A stretch of 64,000 bases of DNA from DATMNR01 sp963702765 (GCA_963702765.1 CAVPEB010000019.1:124001-188000); one strand, 5' to 3'. Positions 8,927-17,929 are shown, numbered from the stretch's first letter. Program-made: numbers and translations. Notes: generated by a model not told the origin, from the letters alone.

Positions 8927-9665
8927 ATACGCTCCTGCCTCTACTGATGTAGAACTAACTCTAACTCCTCTACTTGTAACCTCATCCATACCACCTTGTA
9001 AATCATGGATACTACACTAACCTACAGATTGGACAACGTCATCTGTACGATCACATCAGAGTTATCCTCTGAAAATAGTGATAATCATGGTATGTTTTGG
9101 AATGCATCAAGGTTGAAGCAATACCAAACCCTACACACAATTAAACGTTCCTGGCTGGTGGAGTTTCCCGATTTTTGATGAAATTGTCAGTTAGAAGCTT
9201 AGCGACCTCCATCCCCCGAAAGGATATCGCAAAAGCAGAAGTTGCTCCAAGAGGTTTTCCGTAAAATAAGGAAAGACACCTGTCACATTGCCCACACCCA
9301 CATTTACAGTAAAATCAAGCTAGAGAACCCCTCGTAGCAACATAGAAACCAAGATGAGCCAGCGAAAATAGATTTTCCGTTTTTAACCGAGTTGCACTAA
9401 TTAGCCAACATGAATTAAAAACCCATATTGTAATTCATTACTAATCAGTATAACATCTACTGACGCATATGCAAAGGGTATACAGATATTATAACAAGAT
9501 TTTACAACTTTGTGGCTCTATATACTAAAACGTATTACATTTGAAGACATAACTGTTGAAATGTCGAAAAGAGTATCAATAACACATATTGAGTTGACTC
9601 GATGCAGTGTCTACGATAAGATAGGTGTGCGATGCAGTGCCCGCTCATATAGAATGAAGGGGAAT
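8927..9665. other. Divergent intergenic region, about 740 bases
   Basis: An AT-rich gap between the response regulator gene and the forward hydrolase gene. I see no convincing ORF, strong hairpin or repeat. The frame continuing upstream of the hydrolase (from 9510) lacks a ribosome binding site and was not used. Confidence 0.4.
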
Positions 9666-10340
9666 ATGACCTCAGAATCAGCGACAGATGAAAGATCCAT
9701 TAGTTTTAGTAGCCGTGGACAACCTTCTATTCTTTTAGAAGGGGTACTTCACATTCCTAAAAATGTTGAGCTTGCTCCAATTATCGTTCTCTGTCATCCT
9801 CAACCAGCGAGTAGTGATATGAACGATACACTGAATTGCGCTCTAGCTTCCAGGTTGGCCGAAGCAGGTTATTTTGCATTGCGTTTTAATTTTCGGGGAG
9901 TTGGGAAAAGCGAGGGGCAACAAACTGATGGACGTCTCGAACCCCTGGACCTGGCAGGCGCGATCGACTTTGCGCTATCCCAGCCTGGAGGTAATCCAGC
10001 CAAAATTTGTGTGATTGGCCACGGTTTTGGCGCTTATATCGCTTTTCTTTATGCTCCTTTCGATACAAGAATACGTACACTTGTAAGTATTAGCCTGCCG
10101 CTTTTCCGCGCTGAAAGTGGATTTCCAAAACCCTTCGAACGACCAAAACTCTTTATCACGGGTGAATTCGACGAAATTTGCCCGTTACACAAGCTTGAAC
10201 CTTTTGTTGAACAACTCAAAGGCCCCAAAGGTATTAAGGTAATAGTTGGCGCTCGTTACCTTATGCGTGGTTATGAGGATGCTACTGTGGCCTCTATTTT
10301 GAAATATGTCAAAAATTGGGCGGATATGCCAGGAGTATAA
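9666..10340 (+). CDS. Alpha/beta hydrolase fold protein lacking the catalytic Ser and His
   Basis: A 224-residue protein resembling the dienelactone hydrolase-like COG2945 group: IIVLCHPQP, the RFNFRGVGKSEG turn, then the nucleophile elbow. The elbow reads GHGFGAY (residues 118-124), so the expected serine at 120 is glycine. The region that normally carries the catalytic histidine (GADHFF-like) reads GARYLM, with Tyr198. Asp169 in TGEFDEICPL is kept. It is therefore likely a pseudoenzyme or binding protein, unless the changes are recent errors. The start at 9666 was chosen for AAGGGG just upstream; ATG 9654 is an alternative. The XPB gene begins nine bases after its stop. Confidence 0.8.
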   Translation: MTSESATDERSISFSSRGQPSILLEGVLHIPKNVELAPIIVLCHPQPASSDMNDTLNCALASRLAEAGYFALRFNFRGVGKSEGQQTDGRLEPLDLAGAIDFALSQPGGNPAKICVIGHGFGAYIAFLYAPFDTRIRTLVSISLPLFRAESGFPKPFERPKLFITGEFDEICPLHKLEPFVEQLKGPKGIKVIVGARYLMRGYEDATVASILKYVKNWADMPGV

Positions 10341-10349
10341 TAGGGAAAT

Positions 10350-12086
10350 ATGAATCCAAGTAATCCATTAATTGTCCAGAGTGATCGCACAATTTTACTT
10401 GAAGTTGATCATCCATTACATGCAGAAGCAAGAGACGCTGTCGCTCAGTTTGCAGAATTAGAAAAATCGCCAGAGCATATCCATACCTATCGCCTTTCTC
10501 CACTTTCACTTTGGAATGCGGCCGCAGGCGGTATGACTGCACAAACCATCATTGAATTGCTGACGAGTTATAGCAAATACGATATCCCAGCAAATATCAT
10601 CTTCGAAATTCGAGAATATATTGGCCGCTATGGACGAATAAAACTGTTTCGTGATGGAGATGCGCTCCTCCTTGCTTCAAGCGACGCAGCGCTCATTGCT
10701 GAGATCACGCACCACAAACGCACGCAACCATTTTTGCTGCGCCAGTTAGATGCGCATACGCTACAAGTAAATGCGGCACGCAGGGGGCATATTAAGCAAG
10801 CACTGATCCATATCGGATTTCCTGCTGAAGATTTAGCCGGTTACACCGATGGCTCGCCATTGCCGATAAAGTTGAGGCCCGTCACAACAGAAGGAAAAAC
10901 TTTTGAACCTCGGGCATATCAGTTTGGAGCTTCGGCTGCATTCTATGCAGGTGGCGCTCCGAGTGGAGGTAGTGGAGTTATCGTATTACCCTGCGGAGCC
11001 GGGAAAACAATTGTTGGATTAGCTACAATGGCAGATATCCAGCGAGCAACCTTGATCCTTTCGCCTAATACCATAGCTGTAAGACAATGGATACAAGAAA
11101 TTATCGATAAGACAGATGTGCCTCCGGAGATGATAGGTGAATATACTGGAGATCGCAAAGAAATATGCCCGATTACAGTAAGCACCTATCAAATACTAAC
11201 ATACCGCCGGCCCCATACAAAAGAAGAGGCTCGTAAAGGGATCGATGAGGCTAGTGAAGATGATTTTCCCCATTTCTCACTGTTCACCAGTTACGATTGG
11301 GGCTTAATCATATATGACGAAGTTCATTTATTGCCAGCTCCTGTTTTCCGTATTACTGCTGAGATTCAAGCACGCCGACGTCTCGGTCTAACAGCAACTT
11401 TGGTTCGTGAAGATGGCCGTGAAGCCGATGTATTCAGTCTAATTGGCCCTAAAAAATATGATGTGCCCTGGCGTGAGTTGGAGCGGCAGGGATGGATTGC
11501 CACTGCCGAATGCCATGAAATTCGCACAGGAATGACCGAGGACGAACAGTTGAACTATGCCGTTGCGGATGAACGAGAGAAATATAGGATTGCAGCTGAA
11601 AGCCCTGAAAAGTTCAACGTTGTGCGCTTCCTAGCCGAGCGCCATTGTGATGATCAAGTCTTAATTATTGGTCAGTATATCGACCAGCTCAAGGTGCTTG
11701 CAGAAGAACTTGACGCGCCTCTTTTAATGGGCAAAACATCGAATAAACAACGAGAAAAGTTATATGAGCAATTTCGTCGTGGTGAAATCAAACGTATGGT
11801 TGTAAGCAAGGTCGCAAATTTTGCAATCGACCTTCCGGATGCAAATGTTGCCATTCAAGTTTCTGGCACCTTCGGTTCAAGACAAGAGGAAGCCCAGCGA
11901 TTAGGGCGCATATTACGTCCGAAGCCAGACGGCGGAATTGCATATTTCTACTCGATCGTAACCCGCGATACACGTGATCAGGAGTTCTCAGCCAATCGAC
12001 AATTGTTCCTGACTGAACAAGGATACCGATATGTAATAGAGGATGCAGAAGAGCTGTTAGCGGCATCCAATGTTACGGCAGGATAG
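10350..12086 (+). CDS. XPB/Rad25-type DNA helicase
   Basis: A 578-residue SF2 helicase of the bacterial XPB family. XPB is the 3'-5' helicase of TFIIH in eukaryotes; bacterial forms are thought to act in DNA repair. Residues 1-180 form the N-terminal damage-recognition-like part. The motor domains follow: Walker A LPCGAGKTIVG, DEVH box IIYDEVHLLP, the RED-like GLTATLVREDGRE, and motif VI QRLGRILRPK. Length is close to the usual. AGGGAAAT precedes the ATG, nine bases after the hydrolase stop; the FAD oxidoreductase starts six bases after its own stop, so the three are likely cotranscribed. Confidence 0.93.
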   Translation: MNPSNPLIVQSDRTILLEVDHPLHAEARDAVAQFAELEKSPEHIHTYRLSPLSLWNAAAGGMTAQTIIELLTSYSKYDIPANIIFEIREYIGRYGRIKLFRDGDALLLASSDAALIAEITHHKRTQPFLLRQLDAHTLQVNAARRGHIKQALIHIGFPAEDLAGYTDGSPLPIKLRPVTTEGKTFEPRAYQFGASAAFYAGGAPSGGSGVIVLPCGAGKTIVGLATMADIQRATLILSPNTIAVRQWIQEIIDKTDVPPEMIGEYTGDRKEICPITVSTYQILTYRRPHTKEEARKGIDEASEDDFPHFSLFTSYDWGLIIYDEVHLLPAPVFRITAEIQARRRLGLTATLVREDGREADVFSLIGPKKYDVPWRELERQGWIATAECHEIRTGMTEDEQLNYAVADEREKYRIAAESPEKFNVVRFLAERHCDDQVLIIGQYIDQLKVLAEELDAPLLMGKTSNKQREKLYEQFRRGEIKRMVVSKVANFAIDLPDANVAIQVSGTFGSRQEEAQRLGRILRPKPDGGIAYFYSIVTRDTRDQEFSANRQLFLTEQGYRYVIEDAEELLAASNVTAG

Positions 12087-12092
12087 ACAAAA

Positions 12093-13517
12093 ATGACCCG
12101 CACACGCTACGATCTGACCATCATCGGAGGTGGATCAGGTGGATTGACAGCCGCGCGTCTAGCTACTTCACTTGGCGCGCAGGTTTTACTCATCGACAAA
12201 GAACGCCTTGGAGGGGATTGTCTGTATACGGGCTGCATACCCAGCAAGAGCTTGATTCACGCAGCCCGTATCGTTCACCAGGCCAGAAATGCAGGGCATC
12301 TAGGACTGATGCCTGTAAACCTTGAGGTTGATCTGGCAAAAATCAATCACTATATCCAAACAGTAATCGGAAACGTAGCAGAAGGTGAAAAGGTCTATAC
12401 TGAAGGCGTCACTGTCAGATTCGGCGAGGTTTCTTTCAAATCTGCCACCGAACTTATGTTGGACGGAGAGATTTTTACAAGCCGCACTACGCTGATCAGT
12501 ACAGGTTCTAGACCCCTCATCCCAAGAATAGAAGGCCTTGAAAACACTGGTTATGTGACCAATGAAGATGTATTTCATCTGATGTCTTTACCCGCCTCTC
12601 TAATCATTGTAGGCGCGGGTCCGATTGGAGTGGAATTAGGGCAGGCTTTCAAACGTCTTGGTACTGGCGTAACTATTATCGAAGGTCTCGATCGCATATT
12701 ACCGAAAGAAGACCCTGAAGTTTCAGCCACCCTGAGCGATGTATTGAGGTCCGAGGGTATCAATATTGTTACCAATGCTCTGTTTATCAATGCAAAACGC
12801 GCTGGGAATAAAAAAGTTGTGACAGCAAAGCAGGGTGAAAAGAACCTGGAAATTGAAGCTGACGAGATCTTAGTAAGCATAGGACGACAACCAAACATCG
12901 AAGGACTGAACCTGGAAGCCGCGAAAATCACGTATAGTAACAAAGCTATTCAGGTGAATGAACACCTCCAGACCTCAGCACCAAATATTTTCGCTATCGG
13001 TGATGTTATTGGCGGATATCTCTTCACACATCTAGCTGCATATCAAGCAGGCATTGCAGTACGCAACGCTCTTGTACCAATTGGCAAGAAGAAGGTGGAT
13101 TATAGGGTTGTGCCATGGTGCATTTTCACCGACCCGGAAGCTGCCAGAGTCGGTCTAACCTCTGATGAAGCTGCGAAACAGCACAAGGAAACACGAGTAG
13201 TAACATTTCCTGTTGCTGATATTGATCGCGCACAGACTGAAAACGACATAACAGGCTTTATCAAGTTAGTTTTGGCAGGAAAAAAGGAAGAAATTGTTGG
13301 AGCACATTTAGTTTGCGCTCACGCCGGGGAGTTGTTAGGTGAATTAGCTCTTGCCATGCAACACCACCTTACAATCAACGATATCCTCGATATCATTCAC
13401 GTTTATCCGACGATGAGTACAGGTATACAACAGACAGCATTTGAGGCCTATTTACAAGGCTCACAAGCGAAAAGCAATCGAAAGGTTGTACGTATACTAC
13501 AGAGTTTCAGAAAATAG
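12093..13517 (+). CDS. FAD-dependent pyridine nucleotide-disulfide oxidoreductase (Lpd/MerA-like)
   Basis: A 474-residue class I flavoprotein disulfide reductase. The FAD-binding fold is IIGGGSGGLTAARLA. The redox pair is GGDCLYTGCIPSKS (C-x4-C, as in lipoamide dehydrogenase and mercuric reductase). The NAD(P) fold is LIIVGAGPIGVELGQA, the second FAD motif is IFAIGDVIGGY, and the interface domain carries H in HVYPTMSTG. The usual Glu after this His (HPTxSE) is missing. There is no metal-binding N-terminal extension, so it is not a typical MerA. No dehydrogenase complex genes are nearby. Its position 83 bases before the ArsC-like gene suggests a role in thiol or metalloid reduction, which is inference. 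Confidence 0.88.
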   Translation: MTRTRYDLTIIGGGSGGLTAARLATSLGAQVLLIDKERLGGDCLYTGCIPSKSLIHAARIVHQARNAGHLGLMPVNLEVDLAKINHYIQTVIGNVAEGEKVYTEGVTVRFGEVSFKSATELMLDGEIFTSRTTLISTGSRPLIPRIEGLENTGYVTNEDVFHLMSLPASLIIVGAGPIGVELGQAFKRLGTGVTIIEGLDRILPKEDPEVSATLSDVLRSEGINIVTNALFINAKRAGNKKVVTAKQGEKNLEIEADEILVSIGRQPNIEGLNLEAAKITYSNKAIQVNEHLQTSAPNIFAIGDVIGGYLFTHLAAYQAGIAVRNALVPIGKKKVDYRVVPWCIFTDPEAARVGLTSDEAAKQHKETRVVTFPVADIDRAQTENDITGFIKLVLAGKKEEIVGAHLVCAHAGELLGELALAMQHHLTINDILDIIHVYPTMSTGIQQTAFEAYLQGSQAKSNRKVVRILQSFRK

Positions 13518-13600
13518 GAGACTCGTTTCGAATCGAATCTGGAAAATCAGCGATTGGCAGGATGTAAATGCTCACTACACTATAAGAAAGGCTGCGGGAA

Positions 13601-14044
13601 ATGAAGAAACGAATCTTGTTCCTGTGCGCTCAACACTCAATTCGTTCTCACATGGCTGAAAGTATTTTGATAGCAAAAGGAGGATATGAGCAGTGGGATG
13701 TATGGAGTAGTCCAGTTCATGGCAAACAAGAGCGTACTCTTGCTCAGCATGCCCTCGCGGAAATTGGCATTCCTCTCCAAGAAACACCACAGACTACTCA
13801 GCCATATTTTGGGCTATCATGGGATAAAGGAGTCATCTTATGCAGCGGTATGGCAGACACTTGACCGATTATTCCAGGTGCCGTTCGGCATCACTATTGG
13901 CCTATCGAAGACCTTCCACCTCTTAGTGAAACTATGCAAGAGCAATTGACAGCGTATAGAAGAGTAAGGGATGCTATCTACTCACGTATTGCAAGTGAAC
14001 TGCTCCTCGAATCAATGCGCAAAGCTATACCCCTGCGTAAATAA
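13601..14044 (+). CDS. arsC: ArsC-type (LMW phosphatase fold) reductase with in-frame UGA, candidate selenoprotein
   Basis: The frame reads 147 residues if UGA at 13862-13864 is decoded. Residue C9 starts the phosphate loop CAQHSIRS (C-x5-R). C81 lies in VILCSGMADT and the UGA is codon 88, followed by PIIPGAVRHHYWPIEDLP. Thioredoxin-coupled arsenate reductases have Cys10, Cys82 and Cys89; C81-x6-UGA88 matches the Cys82-Cys89 spacing exactly. The sequence after the UGA is typical of the family (CP..PG, then W..ED and a helical end) and stays in frame to TAA at 14042. A hairpin follows the UGA. The alternative is a Cys-to-stop point mutation. The first UGA would otherwise leave an 87-residue stub. 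Confidence 0.68.
13862..13892 (+). promoter_or_regulatory. Candidate bacterial SECIS element in the arsC-like gene
   Basis: UGA at 13862-13864 is followed by a stem GGTGCC (13877-13882) and GGCATC (13887-13892), six pairs with one G-U, closing a GTTC loop. The loop begins 18 bases after the UGA, exactly as in the formate dehydrogenase SECIS at 26810. Known bacterial SECIS elements need a short apical loop with G in its first positions at about this distance; this one has G then U. Confidence 0.6.
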
Positions 14045-14130
14045 GCTAGCCGAAAACCGCGAATATTGATGTTTAGAATAGAAAATCGATCATATGTAAC
14101 CTGTTAGAACACCAATGAAGGAGATGAATC

Positions 14131-15582
14131 TTGGCTGAAGTACTCAAACAGACTCGTAGCATTTGTTCGACATGTGGTGAGATTATCCCAGCAGCCTATC
14201 AAATAGGTGAAAATGATCATGTCTTCTTCACACGGAACTGCCCCACTCATGGAGATATCAACACAGATCTAGGAAATCATGCTGCTTTCTATCGCAAATC
14301 CTTTGACGTAGAGAAACTCATGCTCAAGCGCTACGGAGATGGTGGTGACACCGATCTCTCTAAGGGGCTTTCTCCATTTCCACTGCGCAAACCAGCAGGG
14401 CTGGTCATTCTGGAAGTTACTGAACGCTGTAACCTCACTTGCCCAATGTGCTATGCCTATTCAAGTCCATCCGAGCGTGACTACACTCTCGAAGAGATTG
14501 AGACCCGCCTCGACCAATTAATCGACATAGAAGGAAAAGGCATTTCCCTTCAGATATCAGGCGGAGAGCCATCCGTCCGTAAAGACCTGGACGTAATTGC
14601 CGCTATGGTTAAACGCAAAGGGTTCGCCCAGTTGGAAATGGTCAGCAATGGCATCCGCCTGGCGCGAGAACCAGATTTTGCTGAGAAACTTGTCAAGTGG
14701 GGATTCACTTCGGTTTATCTACAATTCGATAGCACAAGACCTGAAGACATCATCACGTTGAGGGGGGAAGATTTGTGGAGTGTGCGTGAAAAGGCCATCG
14801 CTGCACTGGAGCGTGTCAAATTACCCTCTACATTGGCGGTCTCGCTTTATGACGGCCTCAATACAGACCAGATCCAGCAAATCATCCATTTTGCATGGCA
14901 GCATCCAGATACTGTCTGCGCCATTGCTTTCCAGGCTGCCACACCCTTTGGCCGTTTCAATGTGAACATGGATGATGCCAATATCAACAGCAAAGAAGAC
15001 CTGGCTACTGAAAAGCCTAAAATACCGCGTAAACTTCGTATGCCCGAAATCCTCAAACTTATCGAGGAGCAAAGCGGCGTGTCGGAAAATTTATTCTTTC
15101 CTGTAGGCGAGGGATCACCCTTGTGCAATGCATTCACCCTACTCAAGTATACGAAAGAAGGTTACAAACCAATCGCGCCTAAATTCACATTGGAAGAGTT
15201 TATGGAAGTTGCGGGGCCGCACCCTAACATGACCCTGCGCATGCTCACGCGCGGACGTGCAGCTATACTACCTCAAATCGTTACAAATATCGGCGGTAGT
15301 ATCAAGCTCATGAAAACGCTCTGGCCGCATATCGGCAGTGATCCATCTTTTTGGACCAGCCGTAAAACACTGACACTCTTTGTAAAACCCTTCATGGATG
15401 AGAGCGACATAGATATGAGTCGAATAGAACGCTGTTGCTTCCATAATGCATCCCCTCGTGGAGTTATGTCTTTTTGCGCACTTAACGCGAAAATACGTCC
15501 GGCTCAGCCACATGCAAGCGAAAAATCCTTTGTTCCAGTACCCACACGTCGTGCAATACAACCTGAGATCTTACCCTTATAG
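14131..15582 (+). CDS. Radical SAM protein of the COG1964 (MJ0619/Tes-like) group
   Basis: A 483-residue radical SAM enzyme. The N-terminal 50 residues hold a probable metal site (SICSTCGEIIPAAY, then NCPTHGD). The radical SAM cluster motif is ERCNLTCPMCYAY (C-x3-C-x2-C), followed by the SAM-binding QISGGEPSVR. The C-terminus has further cysteines (GSPLCNAF and RIERCCFHNASPRGVMSFCA) that resemble the auxiliary-cluster pattern of this group. Archaeal relatives include the tetraether lipid synthase Tes and MJ0619; the substrate here is unknown. Translation starts at TTG 14131 with AAGGAG upstream. It forms a tight pair with the glycosyltransferase gene 12 bases downstream. Confidence 0.85.
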   Translation: MAEVLKQTRSICSTCGEIIPAAYQIGENDHVFFTRNCPTHGDINTDLGNHAAFYRKSFDVEKLMLKRYGDGGDTDLSKGLSPFPLRKPAGLVILEVTERCNLTCPMCYAYSSPSERDYTLEEIETRLDQLIDIEGKGISLQISGGEPSVRKDLDVIAAMVKRKGFAQLEMVSNGIRLAREPDFAEKLVKWGFTSVYLQFDSTRPEDIITLRGEDLWSVREKAIAALERVKLPSTLAVSLYDGLNTDQIQQIIHFAWQHPDTVCAIAFQAATPFGRFNVNMDDANINSKEDLATEKPKIPRKLRMPEILKLIEEQSGVSENLFFPVGEGSPLCNAFTLLKYTKEGYKPIAPKFTLEEFMEVAGPHPNMTLRMLTRGRAAILPQIVTNIGGSIKLMKTLWPHIGSDPSFWTSRKTLTLFVKPFMDESDIDMSRIERCCFHNASPRGVMSFCALNAKIRPAQPHASEKSFVPVPTRRAIQPEILPL

Positions 15583-15594
15583 ACAGAGGACACA

Positions 15595-16278
15595 ATGCTC
15601 TTTTCGATCATTATGCCAGTTTTGAATGAGGAAGCTGTACTGGAGCATTACCTCGATATTCTTGTTAGCCAAACTTCCCATCATGATTGCGAATTGCTCA
15701 TCGTCGATGGCGGAAGTACCGACCGCACCATTGAAATAGCTCAATGTTTTGGAAGAGTCATTTCTTCACAGCGTGGTCGAGCCGCACAAATGAATTGCGG
15801 AGCTTGTGCTGCTACTGGTGAAGTGTTCCTTTTCCTCCATGCTGACACATTGCTTCCAGATGACGCTTTTCGCGCTATTGAGCATGCACTGAAAGCACAA
15901 GACGTAGTAGGTGGAGCATTTCGAATCTGTTTCAACTGCGATCAATGGCCTTACCGCCTGGTATCGTTCACTACGAATCTACGTTCGCGCATCCGTAAAA
16001 TCTTCACTGGTGACCAGGCGTATTTCGTCCGTTCTGTCAGCTTTCACACTATAGGTGGCTTTCCTGATCAGCCATTGATGGAGGACCTCGAGATCATTAC
16101 ACTTCTACGAAAAATCGGCAAAGTGGTGCTACTACCTCAATATGTCACCACATCTGCAAGGCGTCACGAAAAAATCGGATTGATCCGTAGTGTTCTCCTT
16201 ATGTGGTACTTGCGTACTCTCTACAAGTTCGGAACTTCGCCCGCGGAACTCCACAGCATGTATATTGACGTGAGGTGA
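15595..16278 (+). CDS. Family 2 glycosyltransferase, TIGR04283-like
   Basis: A 227-residue GT-A fold glycosyltransferase: FSIIMPVLNEEAVLEHYL, LLIVDGGSTDRTIEIA, the acidic metal site LFLHADTLLP, and GGFPDQPLMEDLEIITLLR. The spacing and the RGRAAQMNCGA segment match the TIGR04283 group, often found beside arsenosugar biosynthesis radical SAM genes. No membrane segment is needed for catalysis. AGAGGA precedes the ATG. Coupled to the radical SAM gene upstream, it probably glycosylates that enzyme's product or a lipid; the arsenic link is inference from family context and the ArsC-like neighbour. Confidence 0.82.
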   Translation: MLFSIIMPVLNEEAVLEHYLDILVSQTSHHDCELLIVDGGSTDRTIEIAQCFGRVISSQRGRAAQMNCGACAATGEVFLFLHADTLLPDDAFRAIEHALKAQDVVGGAFRICFNCDQWPYRLVSFTTNLRSRIRKIFTGDQAYFVRSVSFHTIGGFPDQPLMEDLEIITLLRKIGKVVLLPQYVTTSARRHEKIGLIRSVLLMWYLRTLYKFGTSPAELHSMYIDVR

Positions 16279-16371
16279 GGATAGAATAATTTCCTTGACA
16301 TCACAACCCAACGATGATACGCTTTTAACACACAATTGCAAGCGAAATGAAAACGCTGTAAAGAGGATAGC

Positions 16372-16725
16372 ATGGCACAGCACAAAGAAGAAAAAGCTAG
16401 CTACATTGATGTTACAAGTCAGAATTTTCCTGAGCAGGTGCTTAATGCACCACAAATGGTAATTGTCGATTTTTCATCAGACCGCAGTAGCTCATGCCAG
16501 ATATTTAATCCAGAGTTTGCGGCAGTCAGCGATGAATATCAAGGACGTGTGACATTCGCTAAACTGGATGTTGATACAAATGAAGAGTTAACTAGCAAGT
16601 GGAATGTTGATGGCATTCCCACGCTGATATTCTTCAAAAATGGGCAAGAAATCAATCGCATTAAAGGCATAGTTATGCGTGACAAACTGCGCCGGCAGGT
16701 CGAAGGCGCATTACTGGCAACCTGA
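16372..16725 (+). CDS. Thioredoxin-fold protein with SxxC in place of CxxC
   Basis: A 117-residue thioredoxin-like protein. The fold is clear: VDFSSDRSSSCQIFNPEF aligned with the active site, KLDVDTNEELTSKWNVDGIPT with the conserved cis-Pro, and a final helix. The usual WCGPC is RSSSC (residues 38-42), so only the buried C-terminal cysteine remains and the nucleophile is Ser39. It cannot act as an ordinary dithiol reductase; a monothiol, chaperone or binding role is possible. GAGG precedes the ATG. It is the last gene before manA in this forward run. Confidence 0.87.
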   Translation: MAQHKEEKASYIDVTSQNFPEQVLNAPQMVIVDFSSDRSSSCQIFNPEFAAVSDEYQGRVTFAKLDVDTNEELTSKWNVDGIPTLIFFKNGQEINRIKGIVMRDKLRRQVEGALLAT

Positions 16726-16757
16726 TTGAGTAGTAATTCCTAAAACATAATGTTTTC

Positions 16758-16827
16758 AATGGCCCGATGTGTCGTGTTGCATACTGAGTAATGAAGTATA
16801 CATTGCGACGGGGTACATCGGGCTATT
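16758..16827 (+). other. Large stem-loop in the manA leader
   Basis: Arms 16758-16770 and 16815-16827 pair over 13 positions around the core GCCCGATGT/ACATCGGGC. There is further partial pairing inside (GTTGCA region against TTGCGACG). No T run follows on the forward strand, so it is not a plain terminator. It lies 40 bases before the manA start and could shape manA expression or end the upstream transcript. Confidence 0.5.
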
Positions 16828-16865
16828 GTATTCTCAATTTCAGATTATTTTGGTAGGAGAGGTCC

Positions 16866-17915
16866 TTGGAGTCTTTACATCCTATTAGATTGAAATCATC
16901 ATTACATGAGACGATTTGGGGCGGAAGGCGCCTGGAGCGTGATGGATGGAAAAAGCTTCCACCTGGCAATATTGCTATAGGCGAGTCATGGGAAACTGAG
17001 GTGACTAATGTAGCTCAAAATGAGCCCTATCGGGGTAGAACTTTGGGATCTCTAGTTGAAGAGTTGGATTCGAGGTTACTGGGAGCGCGAGTGATTGACC
17101 TCTTTGGACACCGTTTTCCTTTGCTGGCGAAATTCCTCGATGCAAATTCCAATCTTTCTGTCCAGGTACATCCGGACGACAGATATGCACGATTGCACGA
17201 ACATGGCAAATTGGGCAAGACAGAATTTTGGTATGTTCTTGATGCTGCACCCGAAGCATCTATCGTACATGGTTTTAAGACAGCCACATCACGAGAAGAA
17301 GTCAGGCAAGCCATCCAGGATCTCACACTGGAGGATCTCCTTGAAGAGGTGCATATTTCAAAAGGAGATATCATCTTTGTGCCTGCTGGTGCTGTCCATG
17401 CAATTGGCAAAGGCGTTTTGCTCTATGAACTCCAGGAGTACTCAGACCTGACATATCGATTGTACGATTATGGTCGCCTTACCAGCGCAGGAACACCCCG
17501 CGAGTTGCATATTGAACGTTCCCTCGACGTCGCACATTACAATCGCTCACCTAGAATCAAAATGCAAGCTCTCCCTTTGCAAAACGGAGCAAACGTCACA
17601 AATCGCTGCCTTGCTGCATGCAAATACTTCGTTACTTGCGAACTGGTTTTTCATAACAATACTATAAACAATGACTATACGAAGAGGAAAACCCGTGAGA
17701 GTTGCATTATCTTAACATCGTTAGGCGCTGAAGTATTCGTACGTTATGGGAAAGAGTTTGATTGTGGTGAAAAACTTGTCAAAGGCCAGACAATGATTTT
17801 ACCTGCGGAGCTAGGAACCTTTTGTATAGAGGGGAGTGGGAGTTTGTTATACTCCTATGTACCCGGAGCTGAAGATGAGATTTTACATGCATGGGAAGCA
17901 AAGAATAGATTGTAG
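16866..17915 (+). CDS. manA: Mannose-6-phosphate isomerase, class I
   Basis: Interconverts fructose-6-phosphate and mannose-6-phosphate, feeding GDP-mannose and glycan synthesis; zinc enzyme of the cytoplasm. The 349-residue protein has the cupin metal ligands in LSVQVHPDD (Gln, His), GKTEFWYVL (Glu) and VPAGAVHAIG (His), plus ELQEYSDLTYRLYDYGR near the substrate site. The start codon is TTG at 16866 with AGGAGAGG a few bases upstream. Length fits the short class I form of Gram-positive and Chloroflexi bacteria. A large stem-loop precedes it. Confidence 0.93.
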   Translation: MESLHPIRLKSSLHETIWGGRRLERDGWKKLPPGNIAIGESWETEVTNVAQNEPYRGRTLGSLVEELDSRLLGARVIDLFGHRFPLLAKFLDANSNLSVQVHPDDRYARLHEHGKLGKTEFWYVLDAAPEASIVHGFKTATSREEVRQAIQDLTLEDLLEEVHISKGDIIFVPAGAVHAIGKGVLLYELQEYSDLTYRLYDYGRLTSAGTPRELHIERSLDVAHYNRSPRIKMQALPLQNGANVTNRCLAACKYFVTCELVFHNNTINNDYTKRKTRESCIILTSLGAEVFVRYGKEFDCGEKLVKGQTMILPAELGTFCIEGSGSLLYSYVPGAEDEILHAWEAKNRL

Positions 17916-17929
17916 TAGTTTCGGAACGT

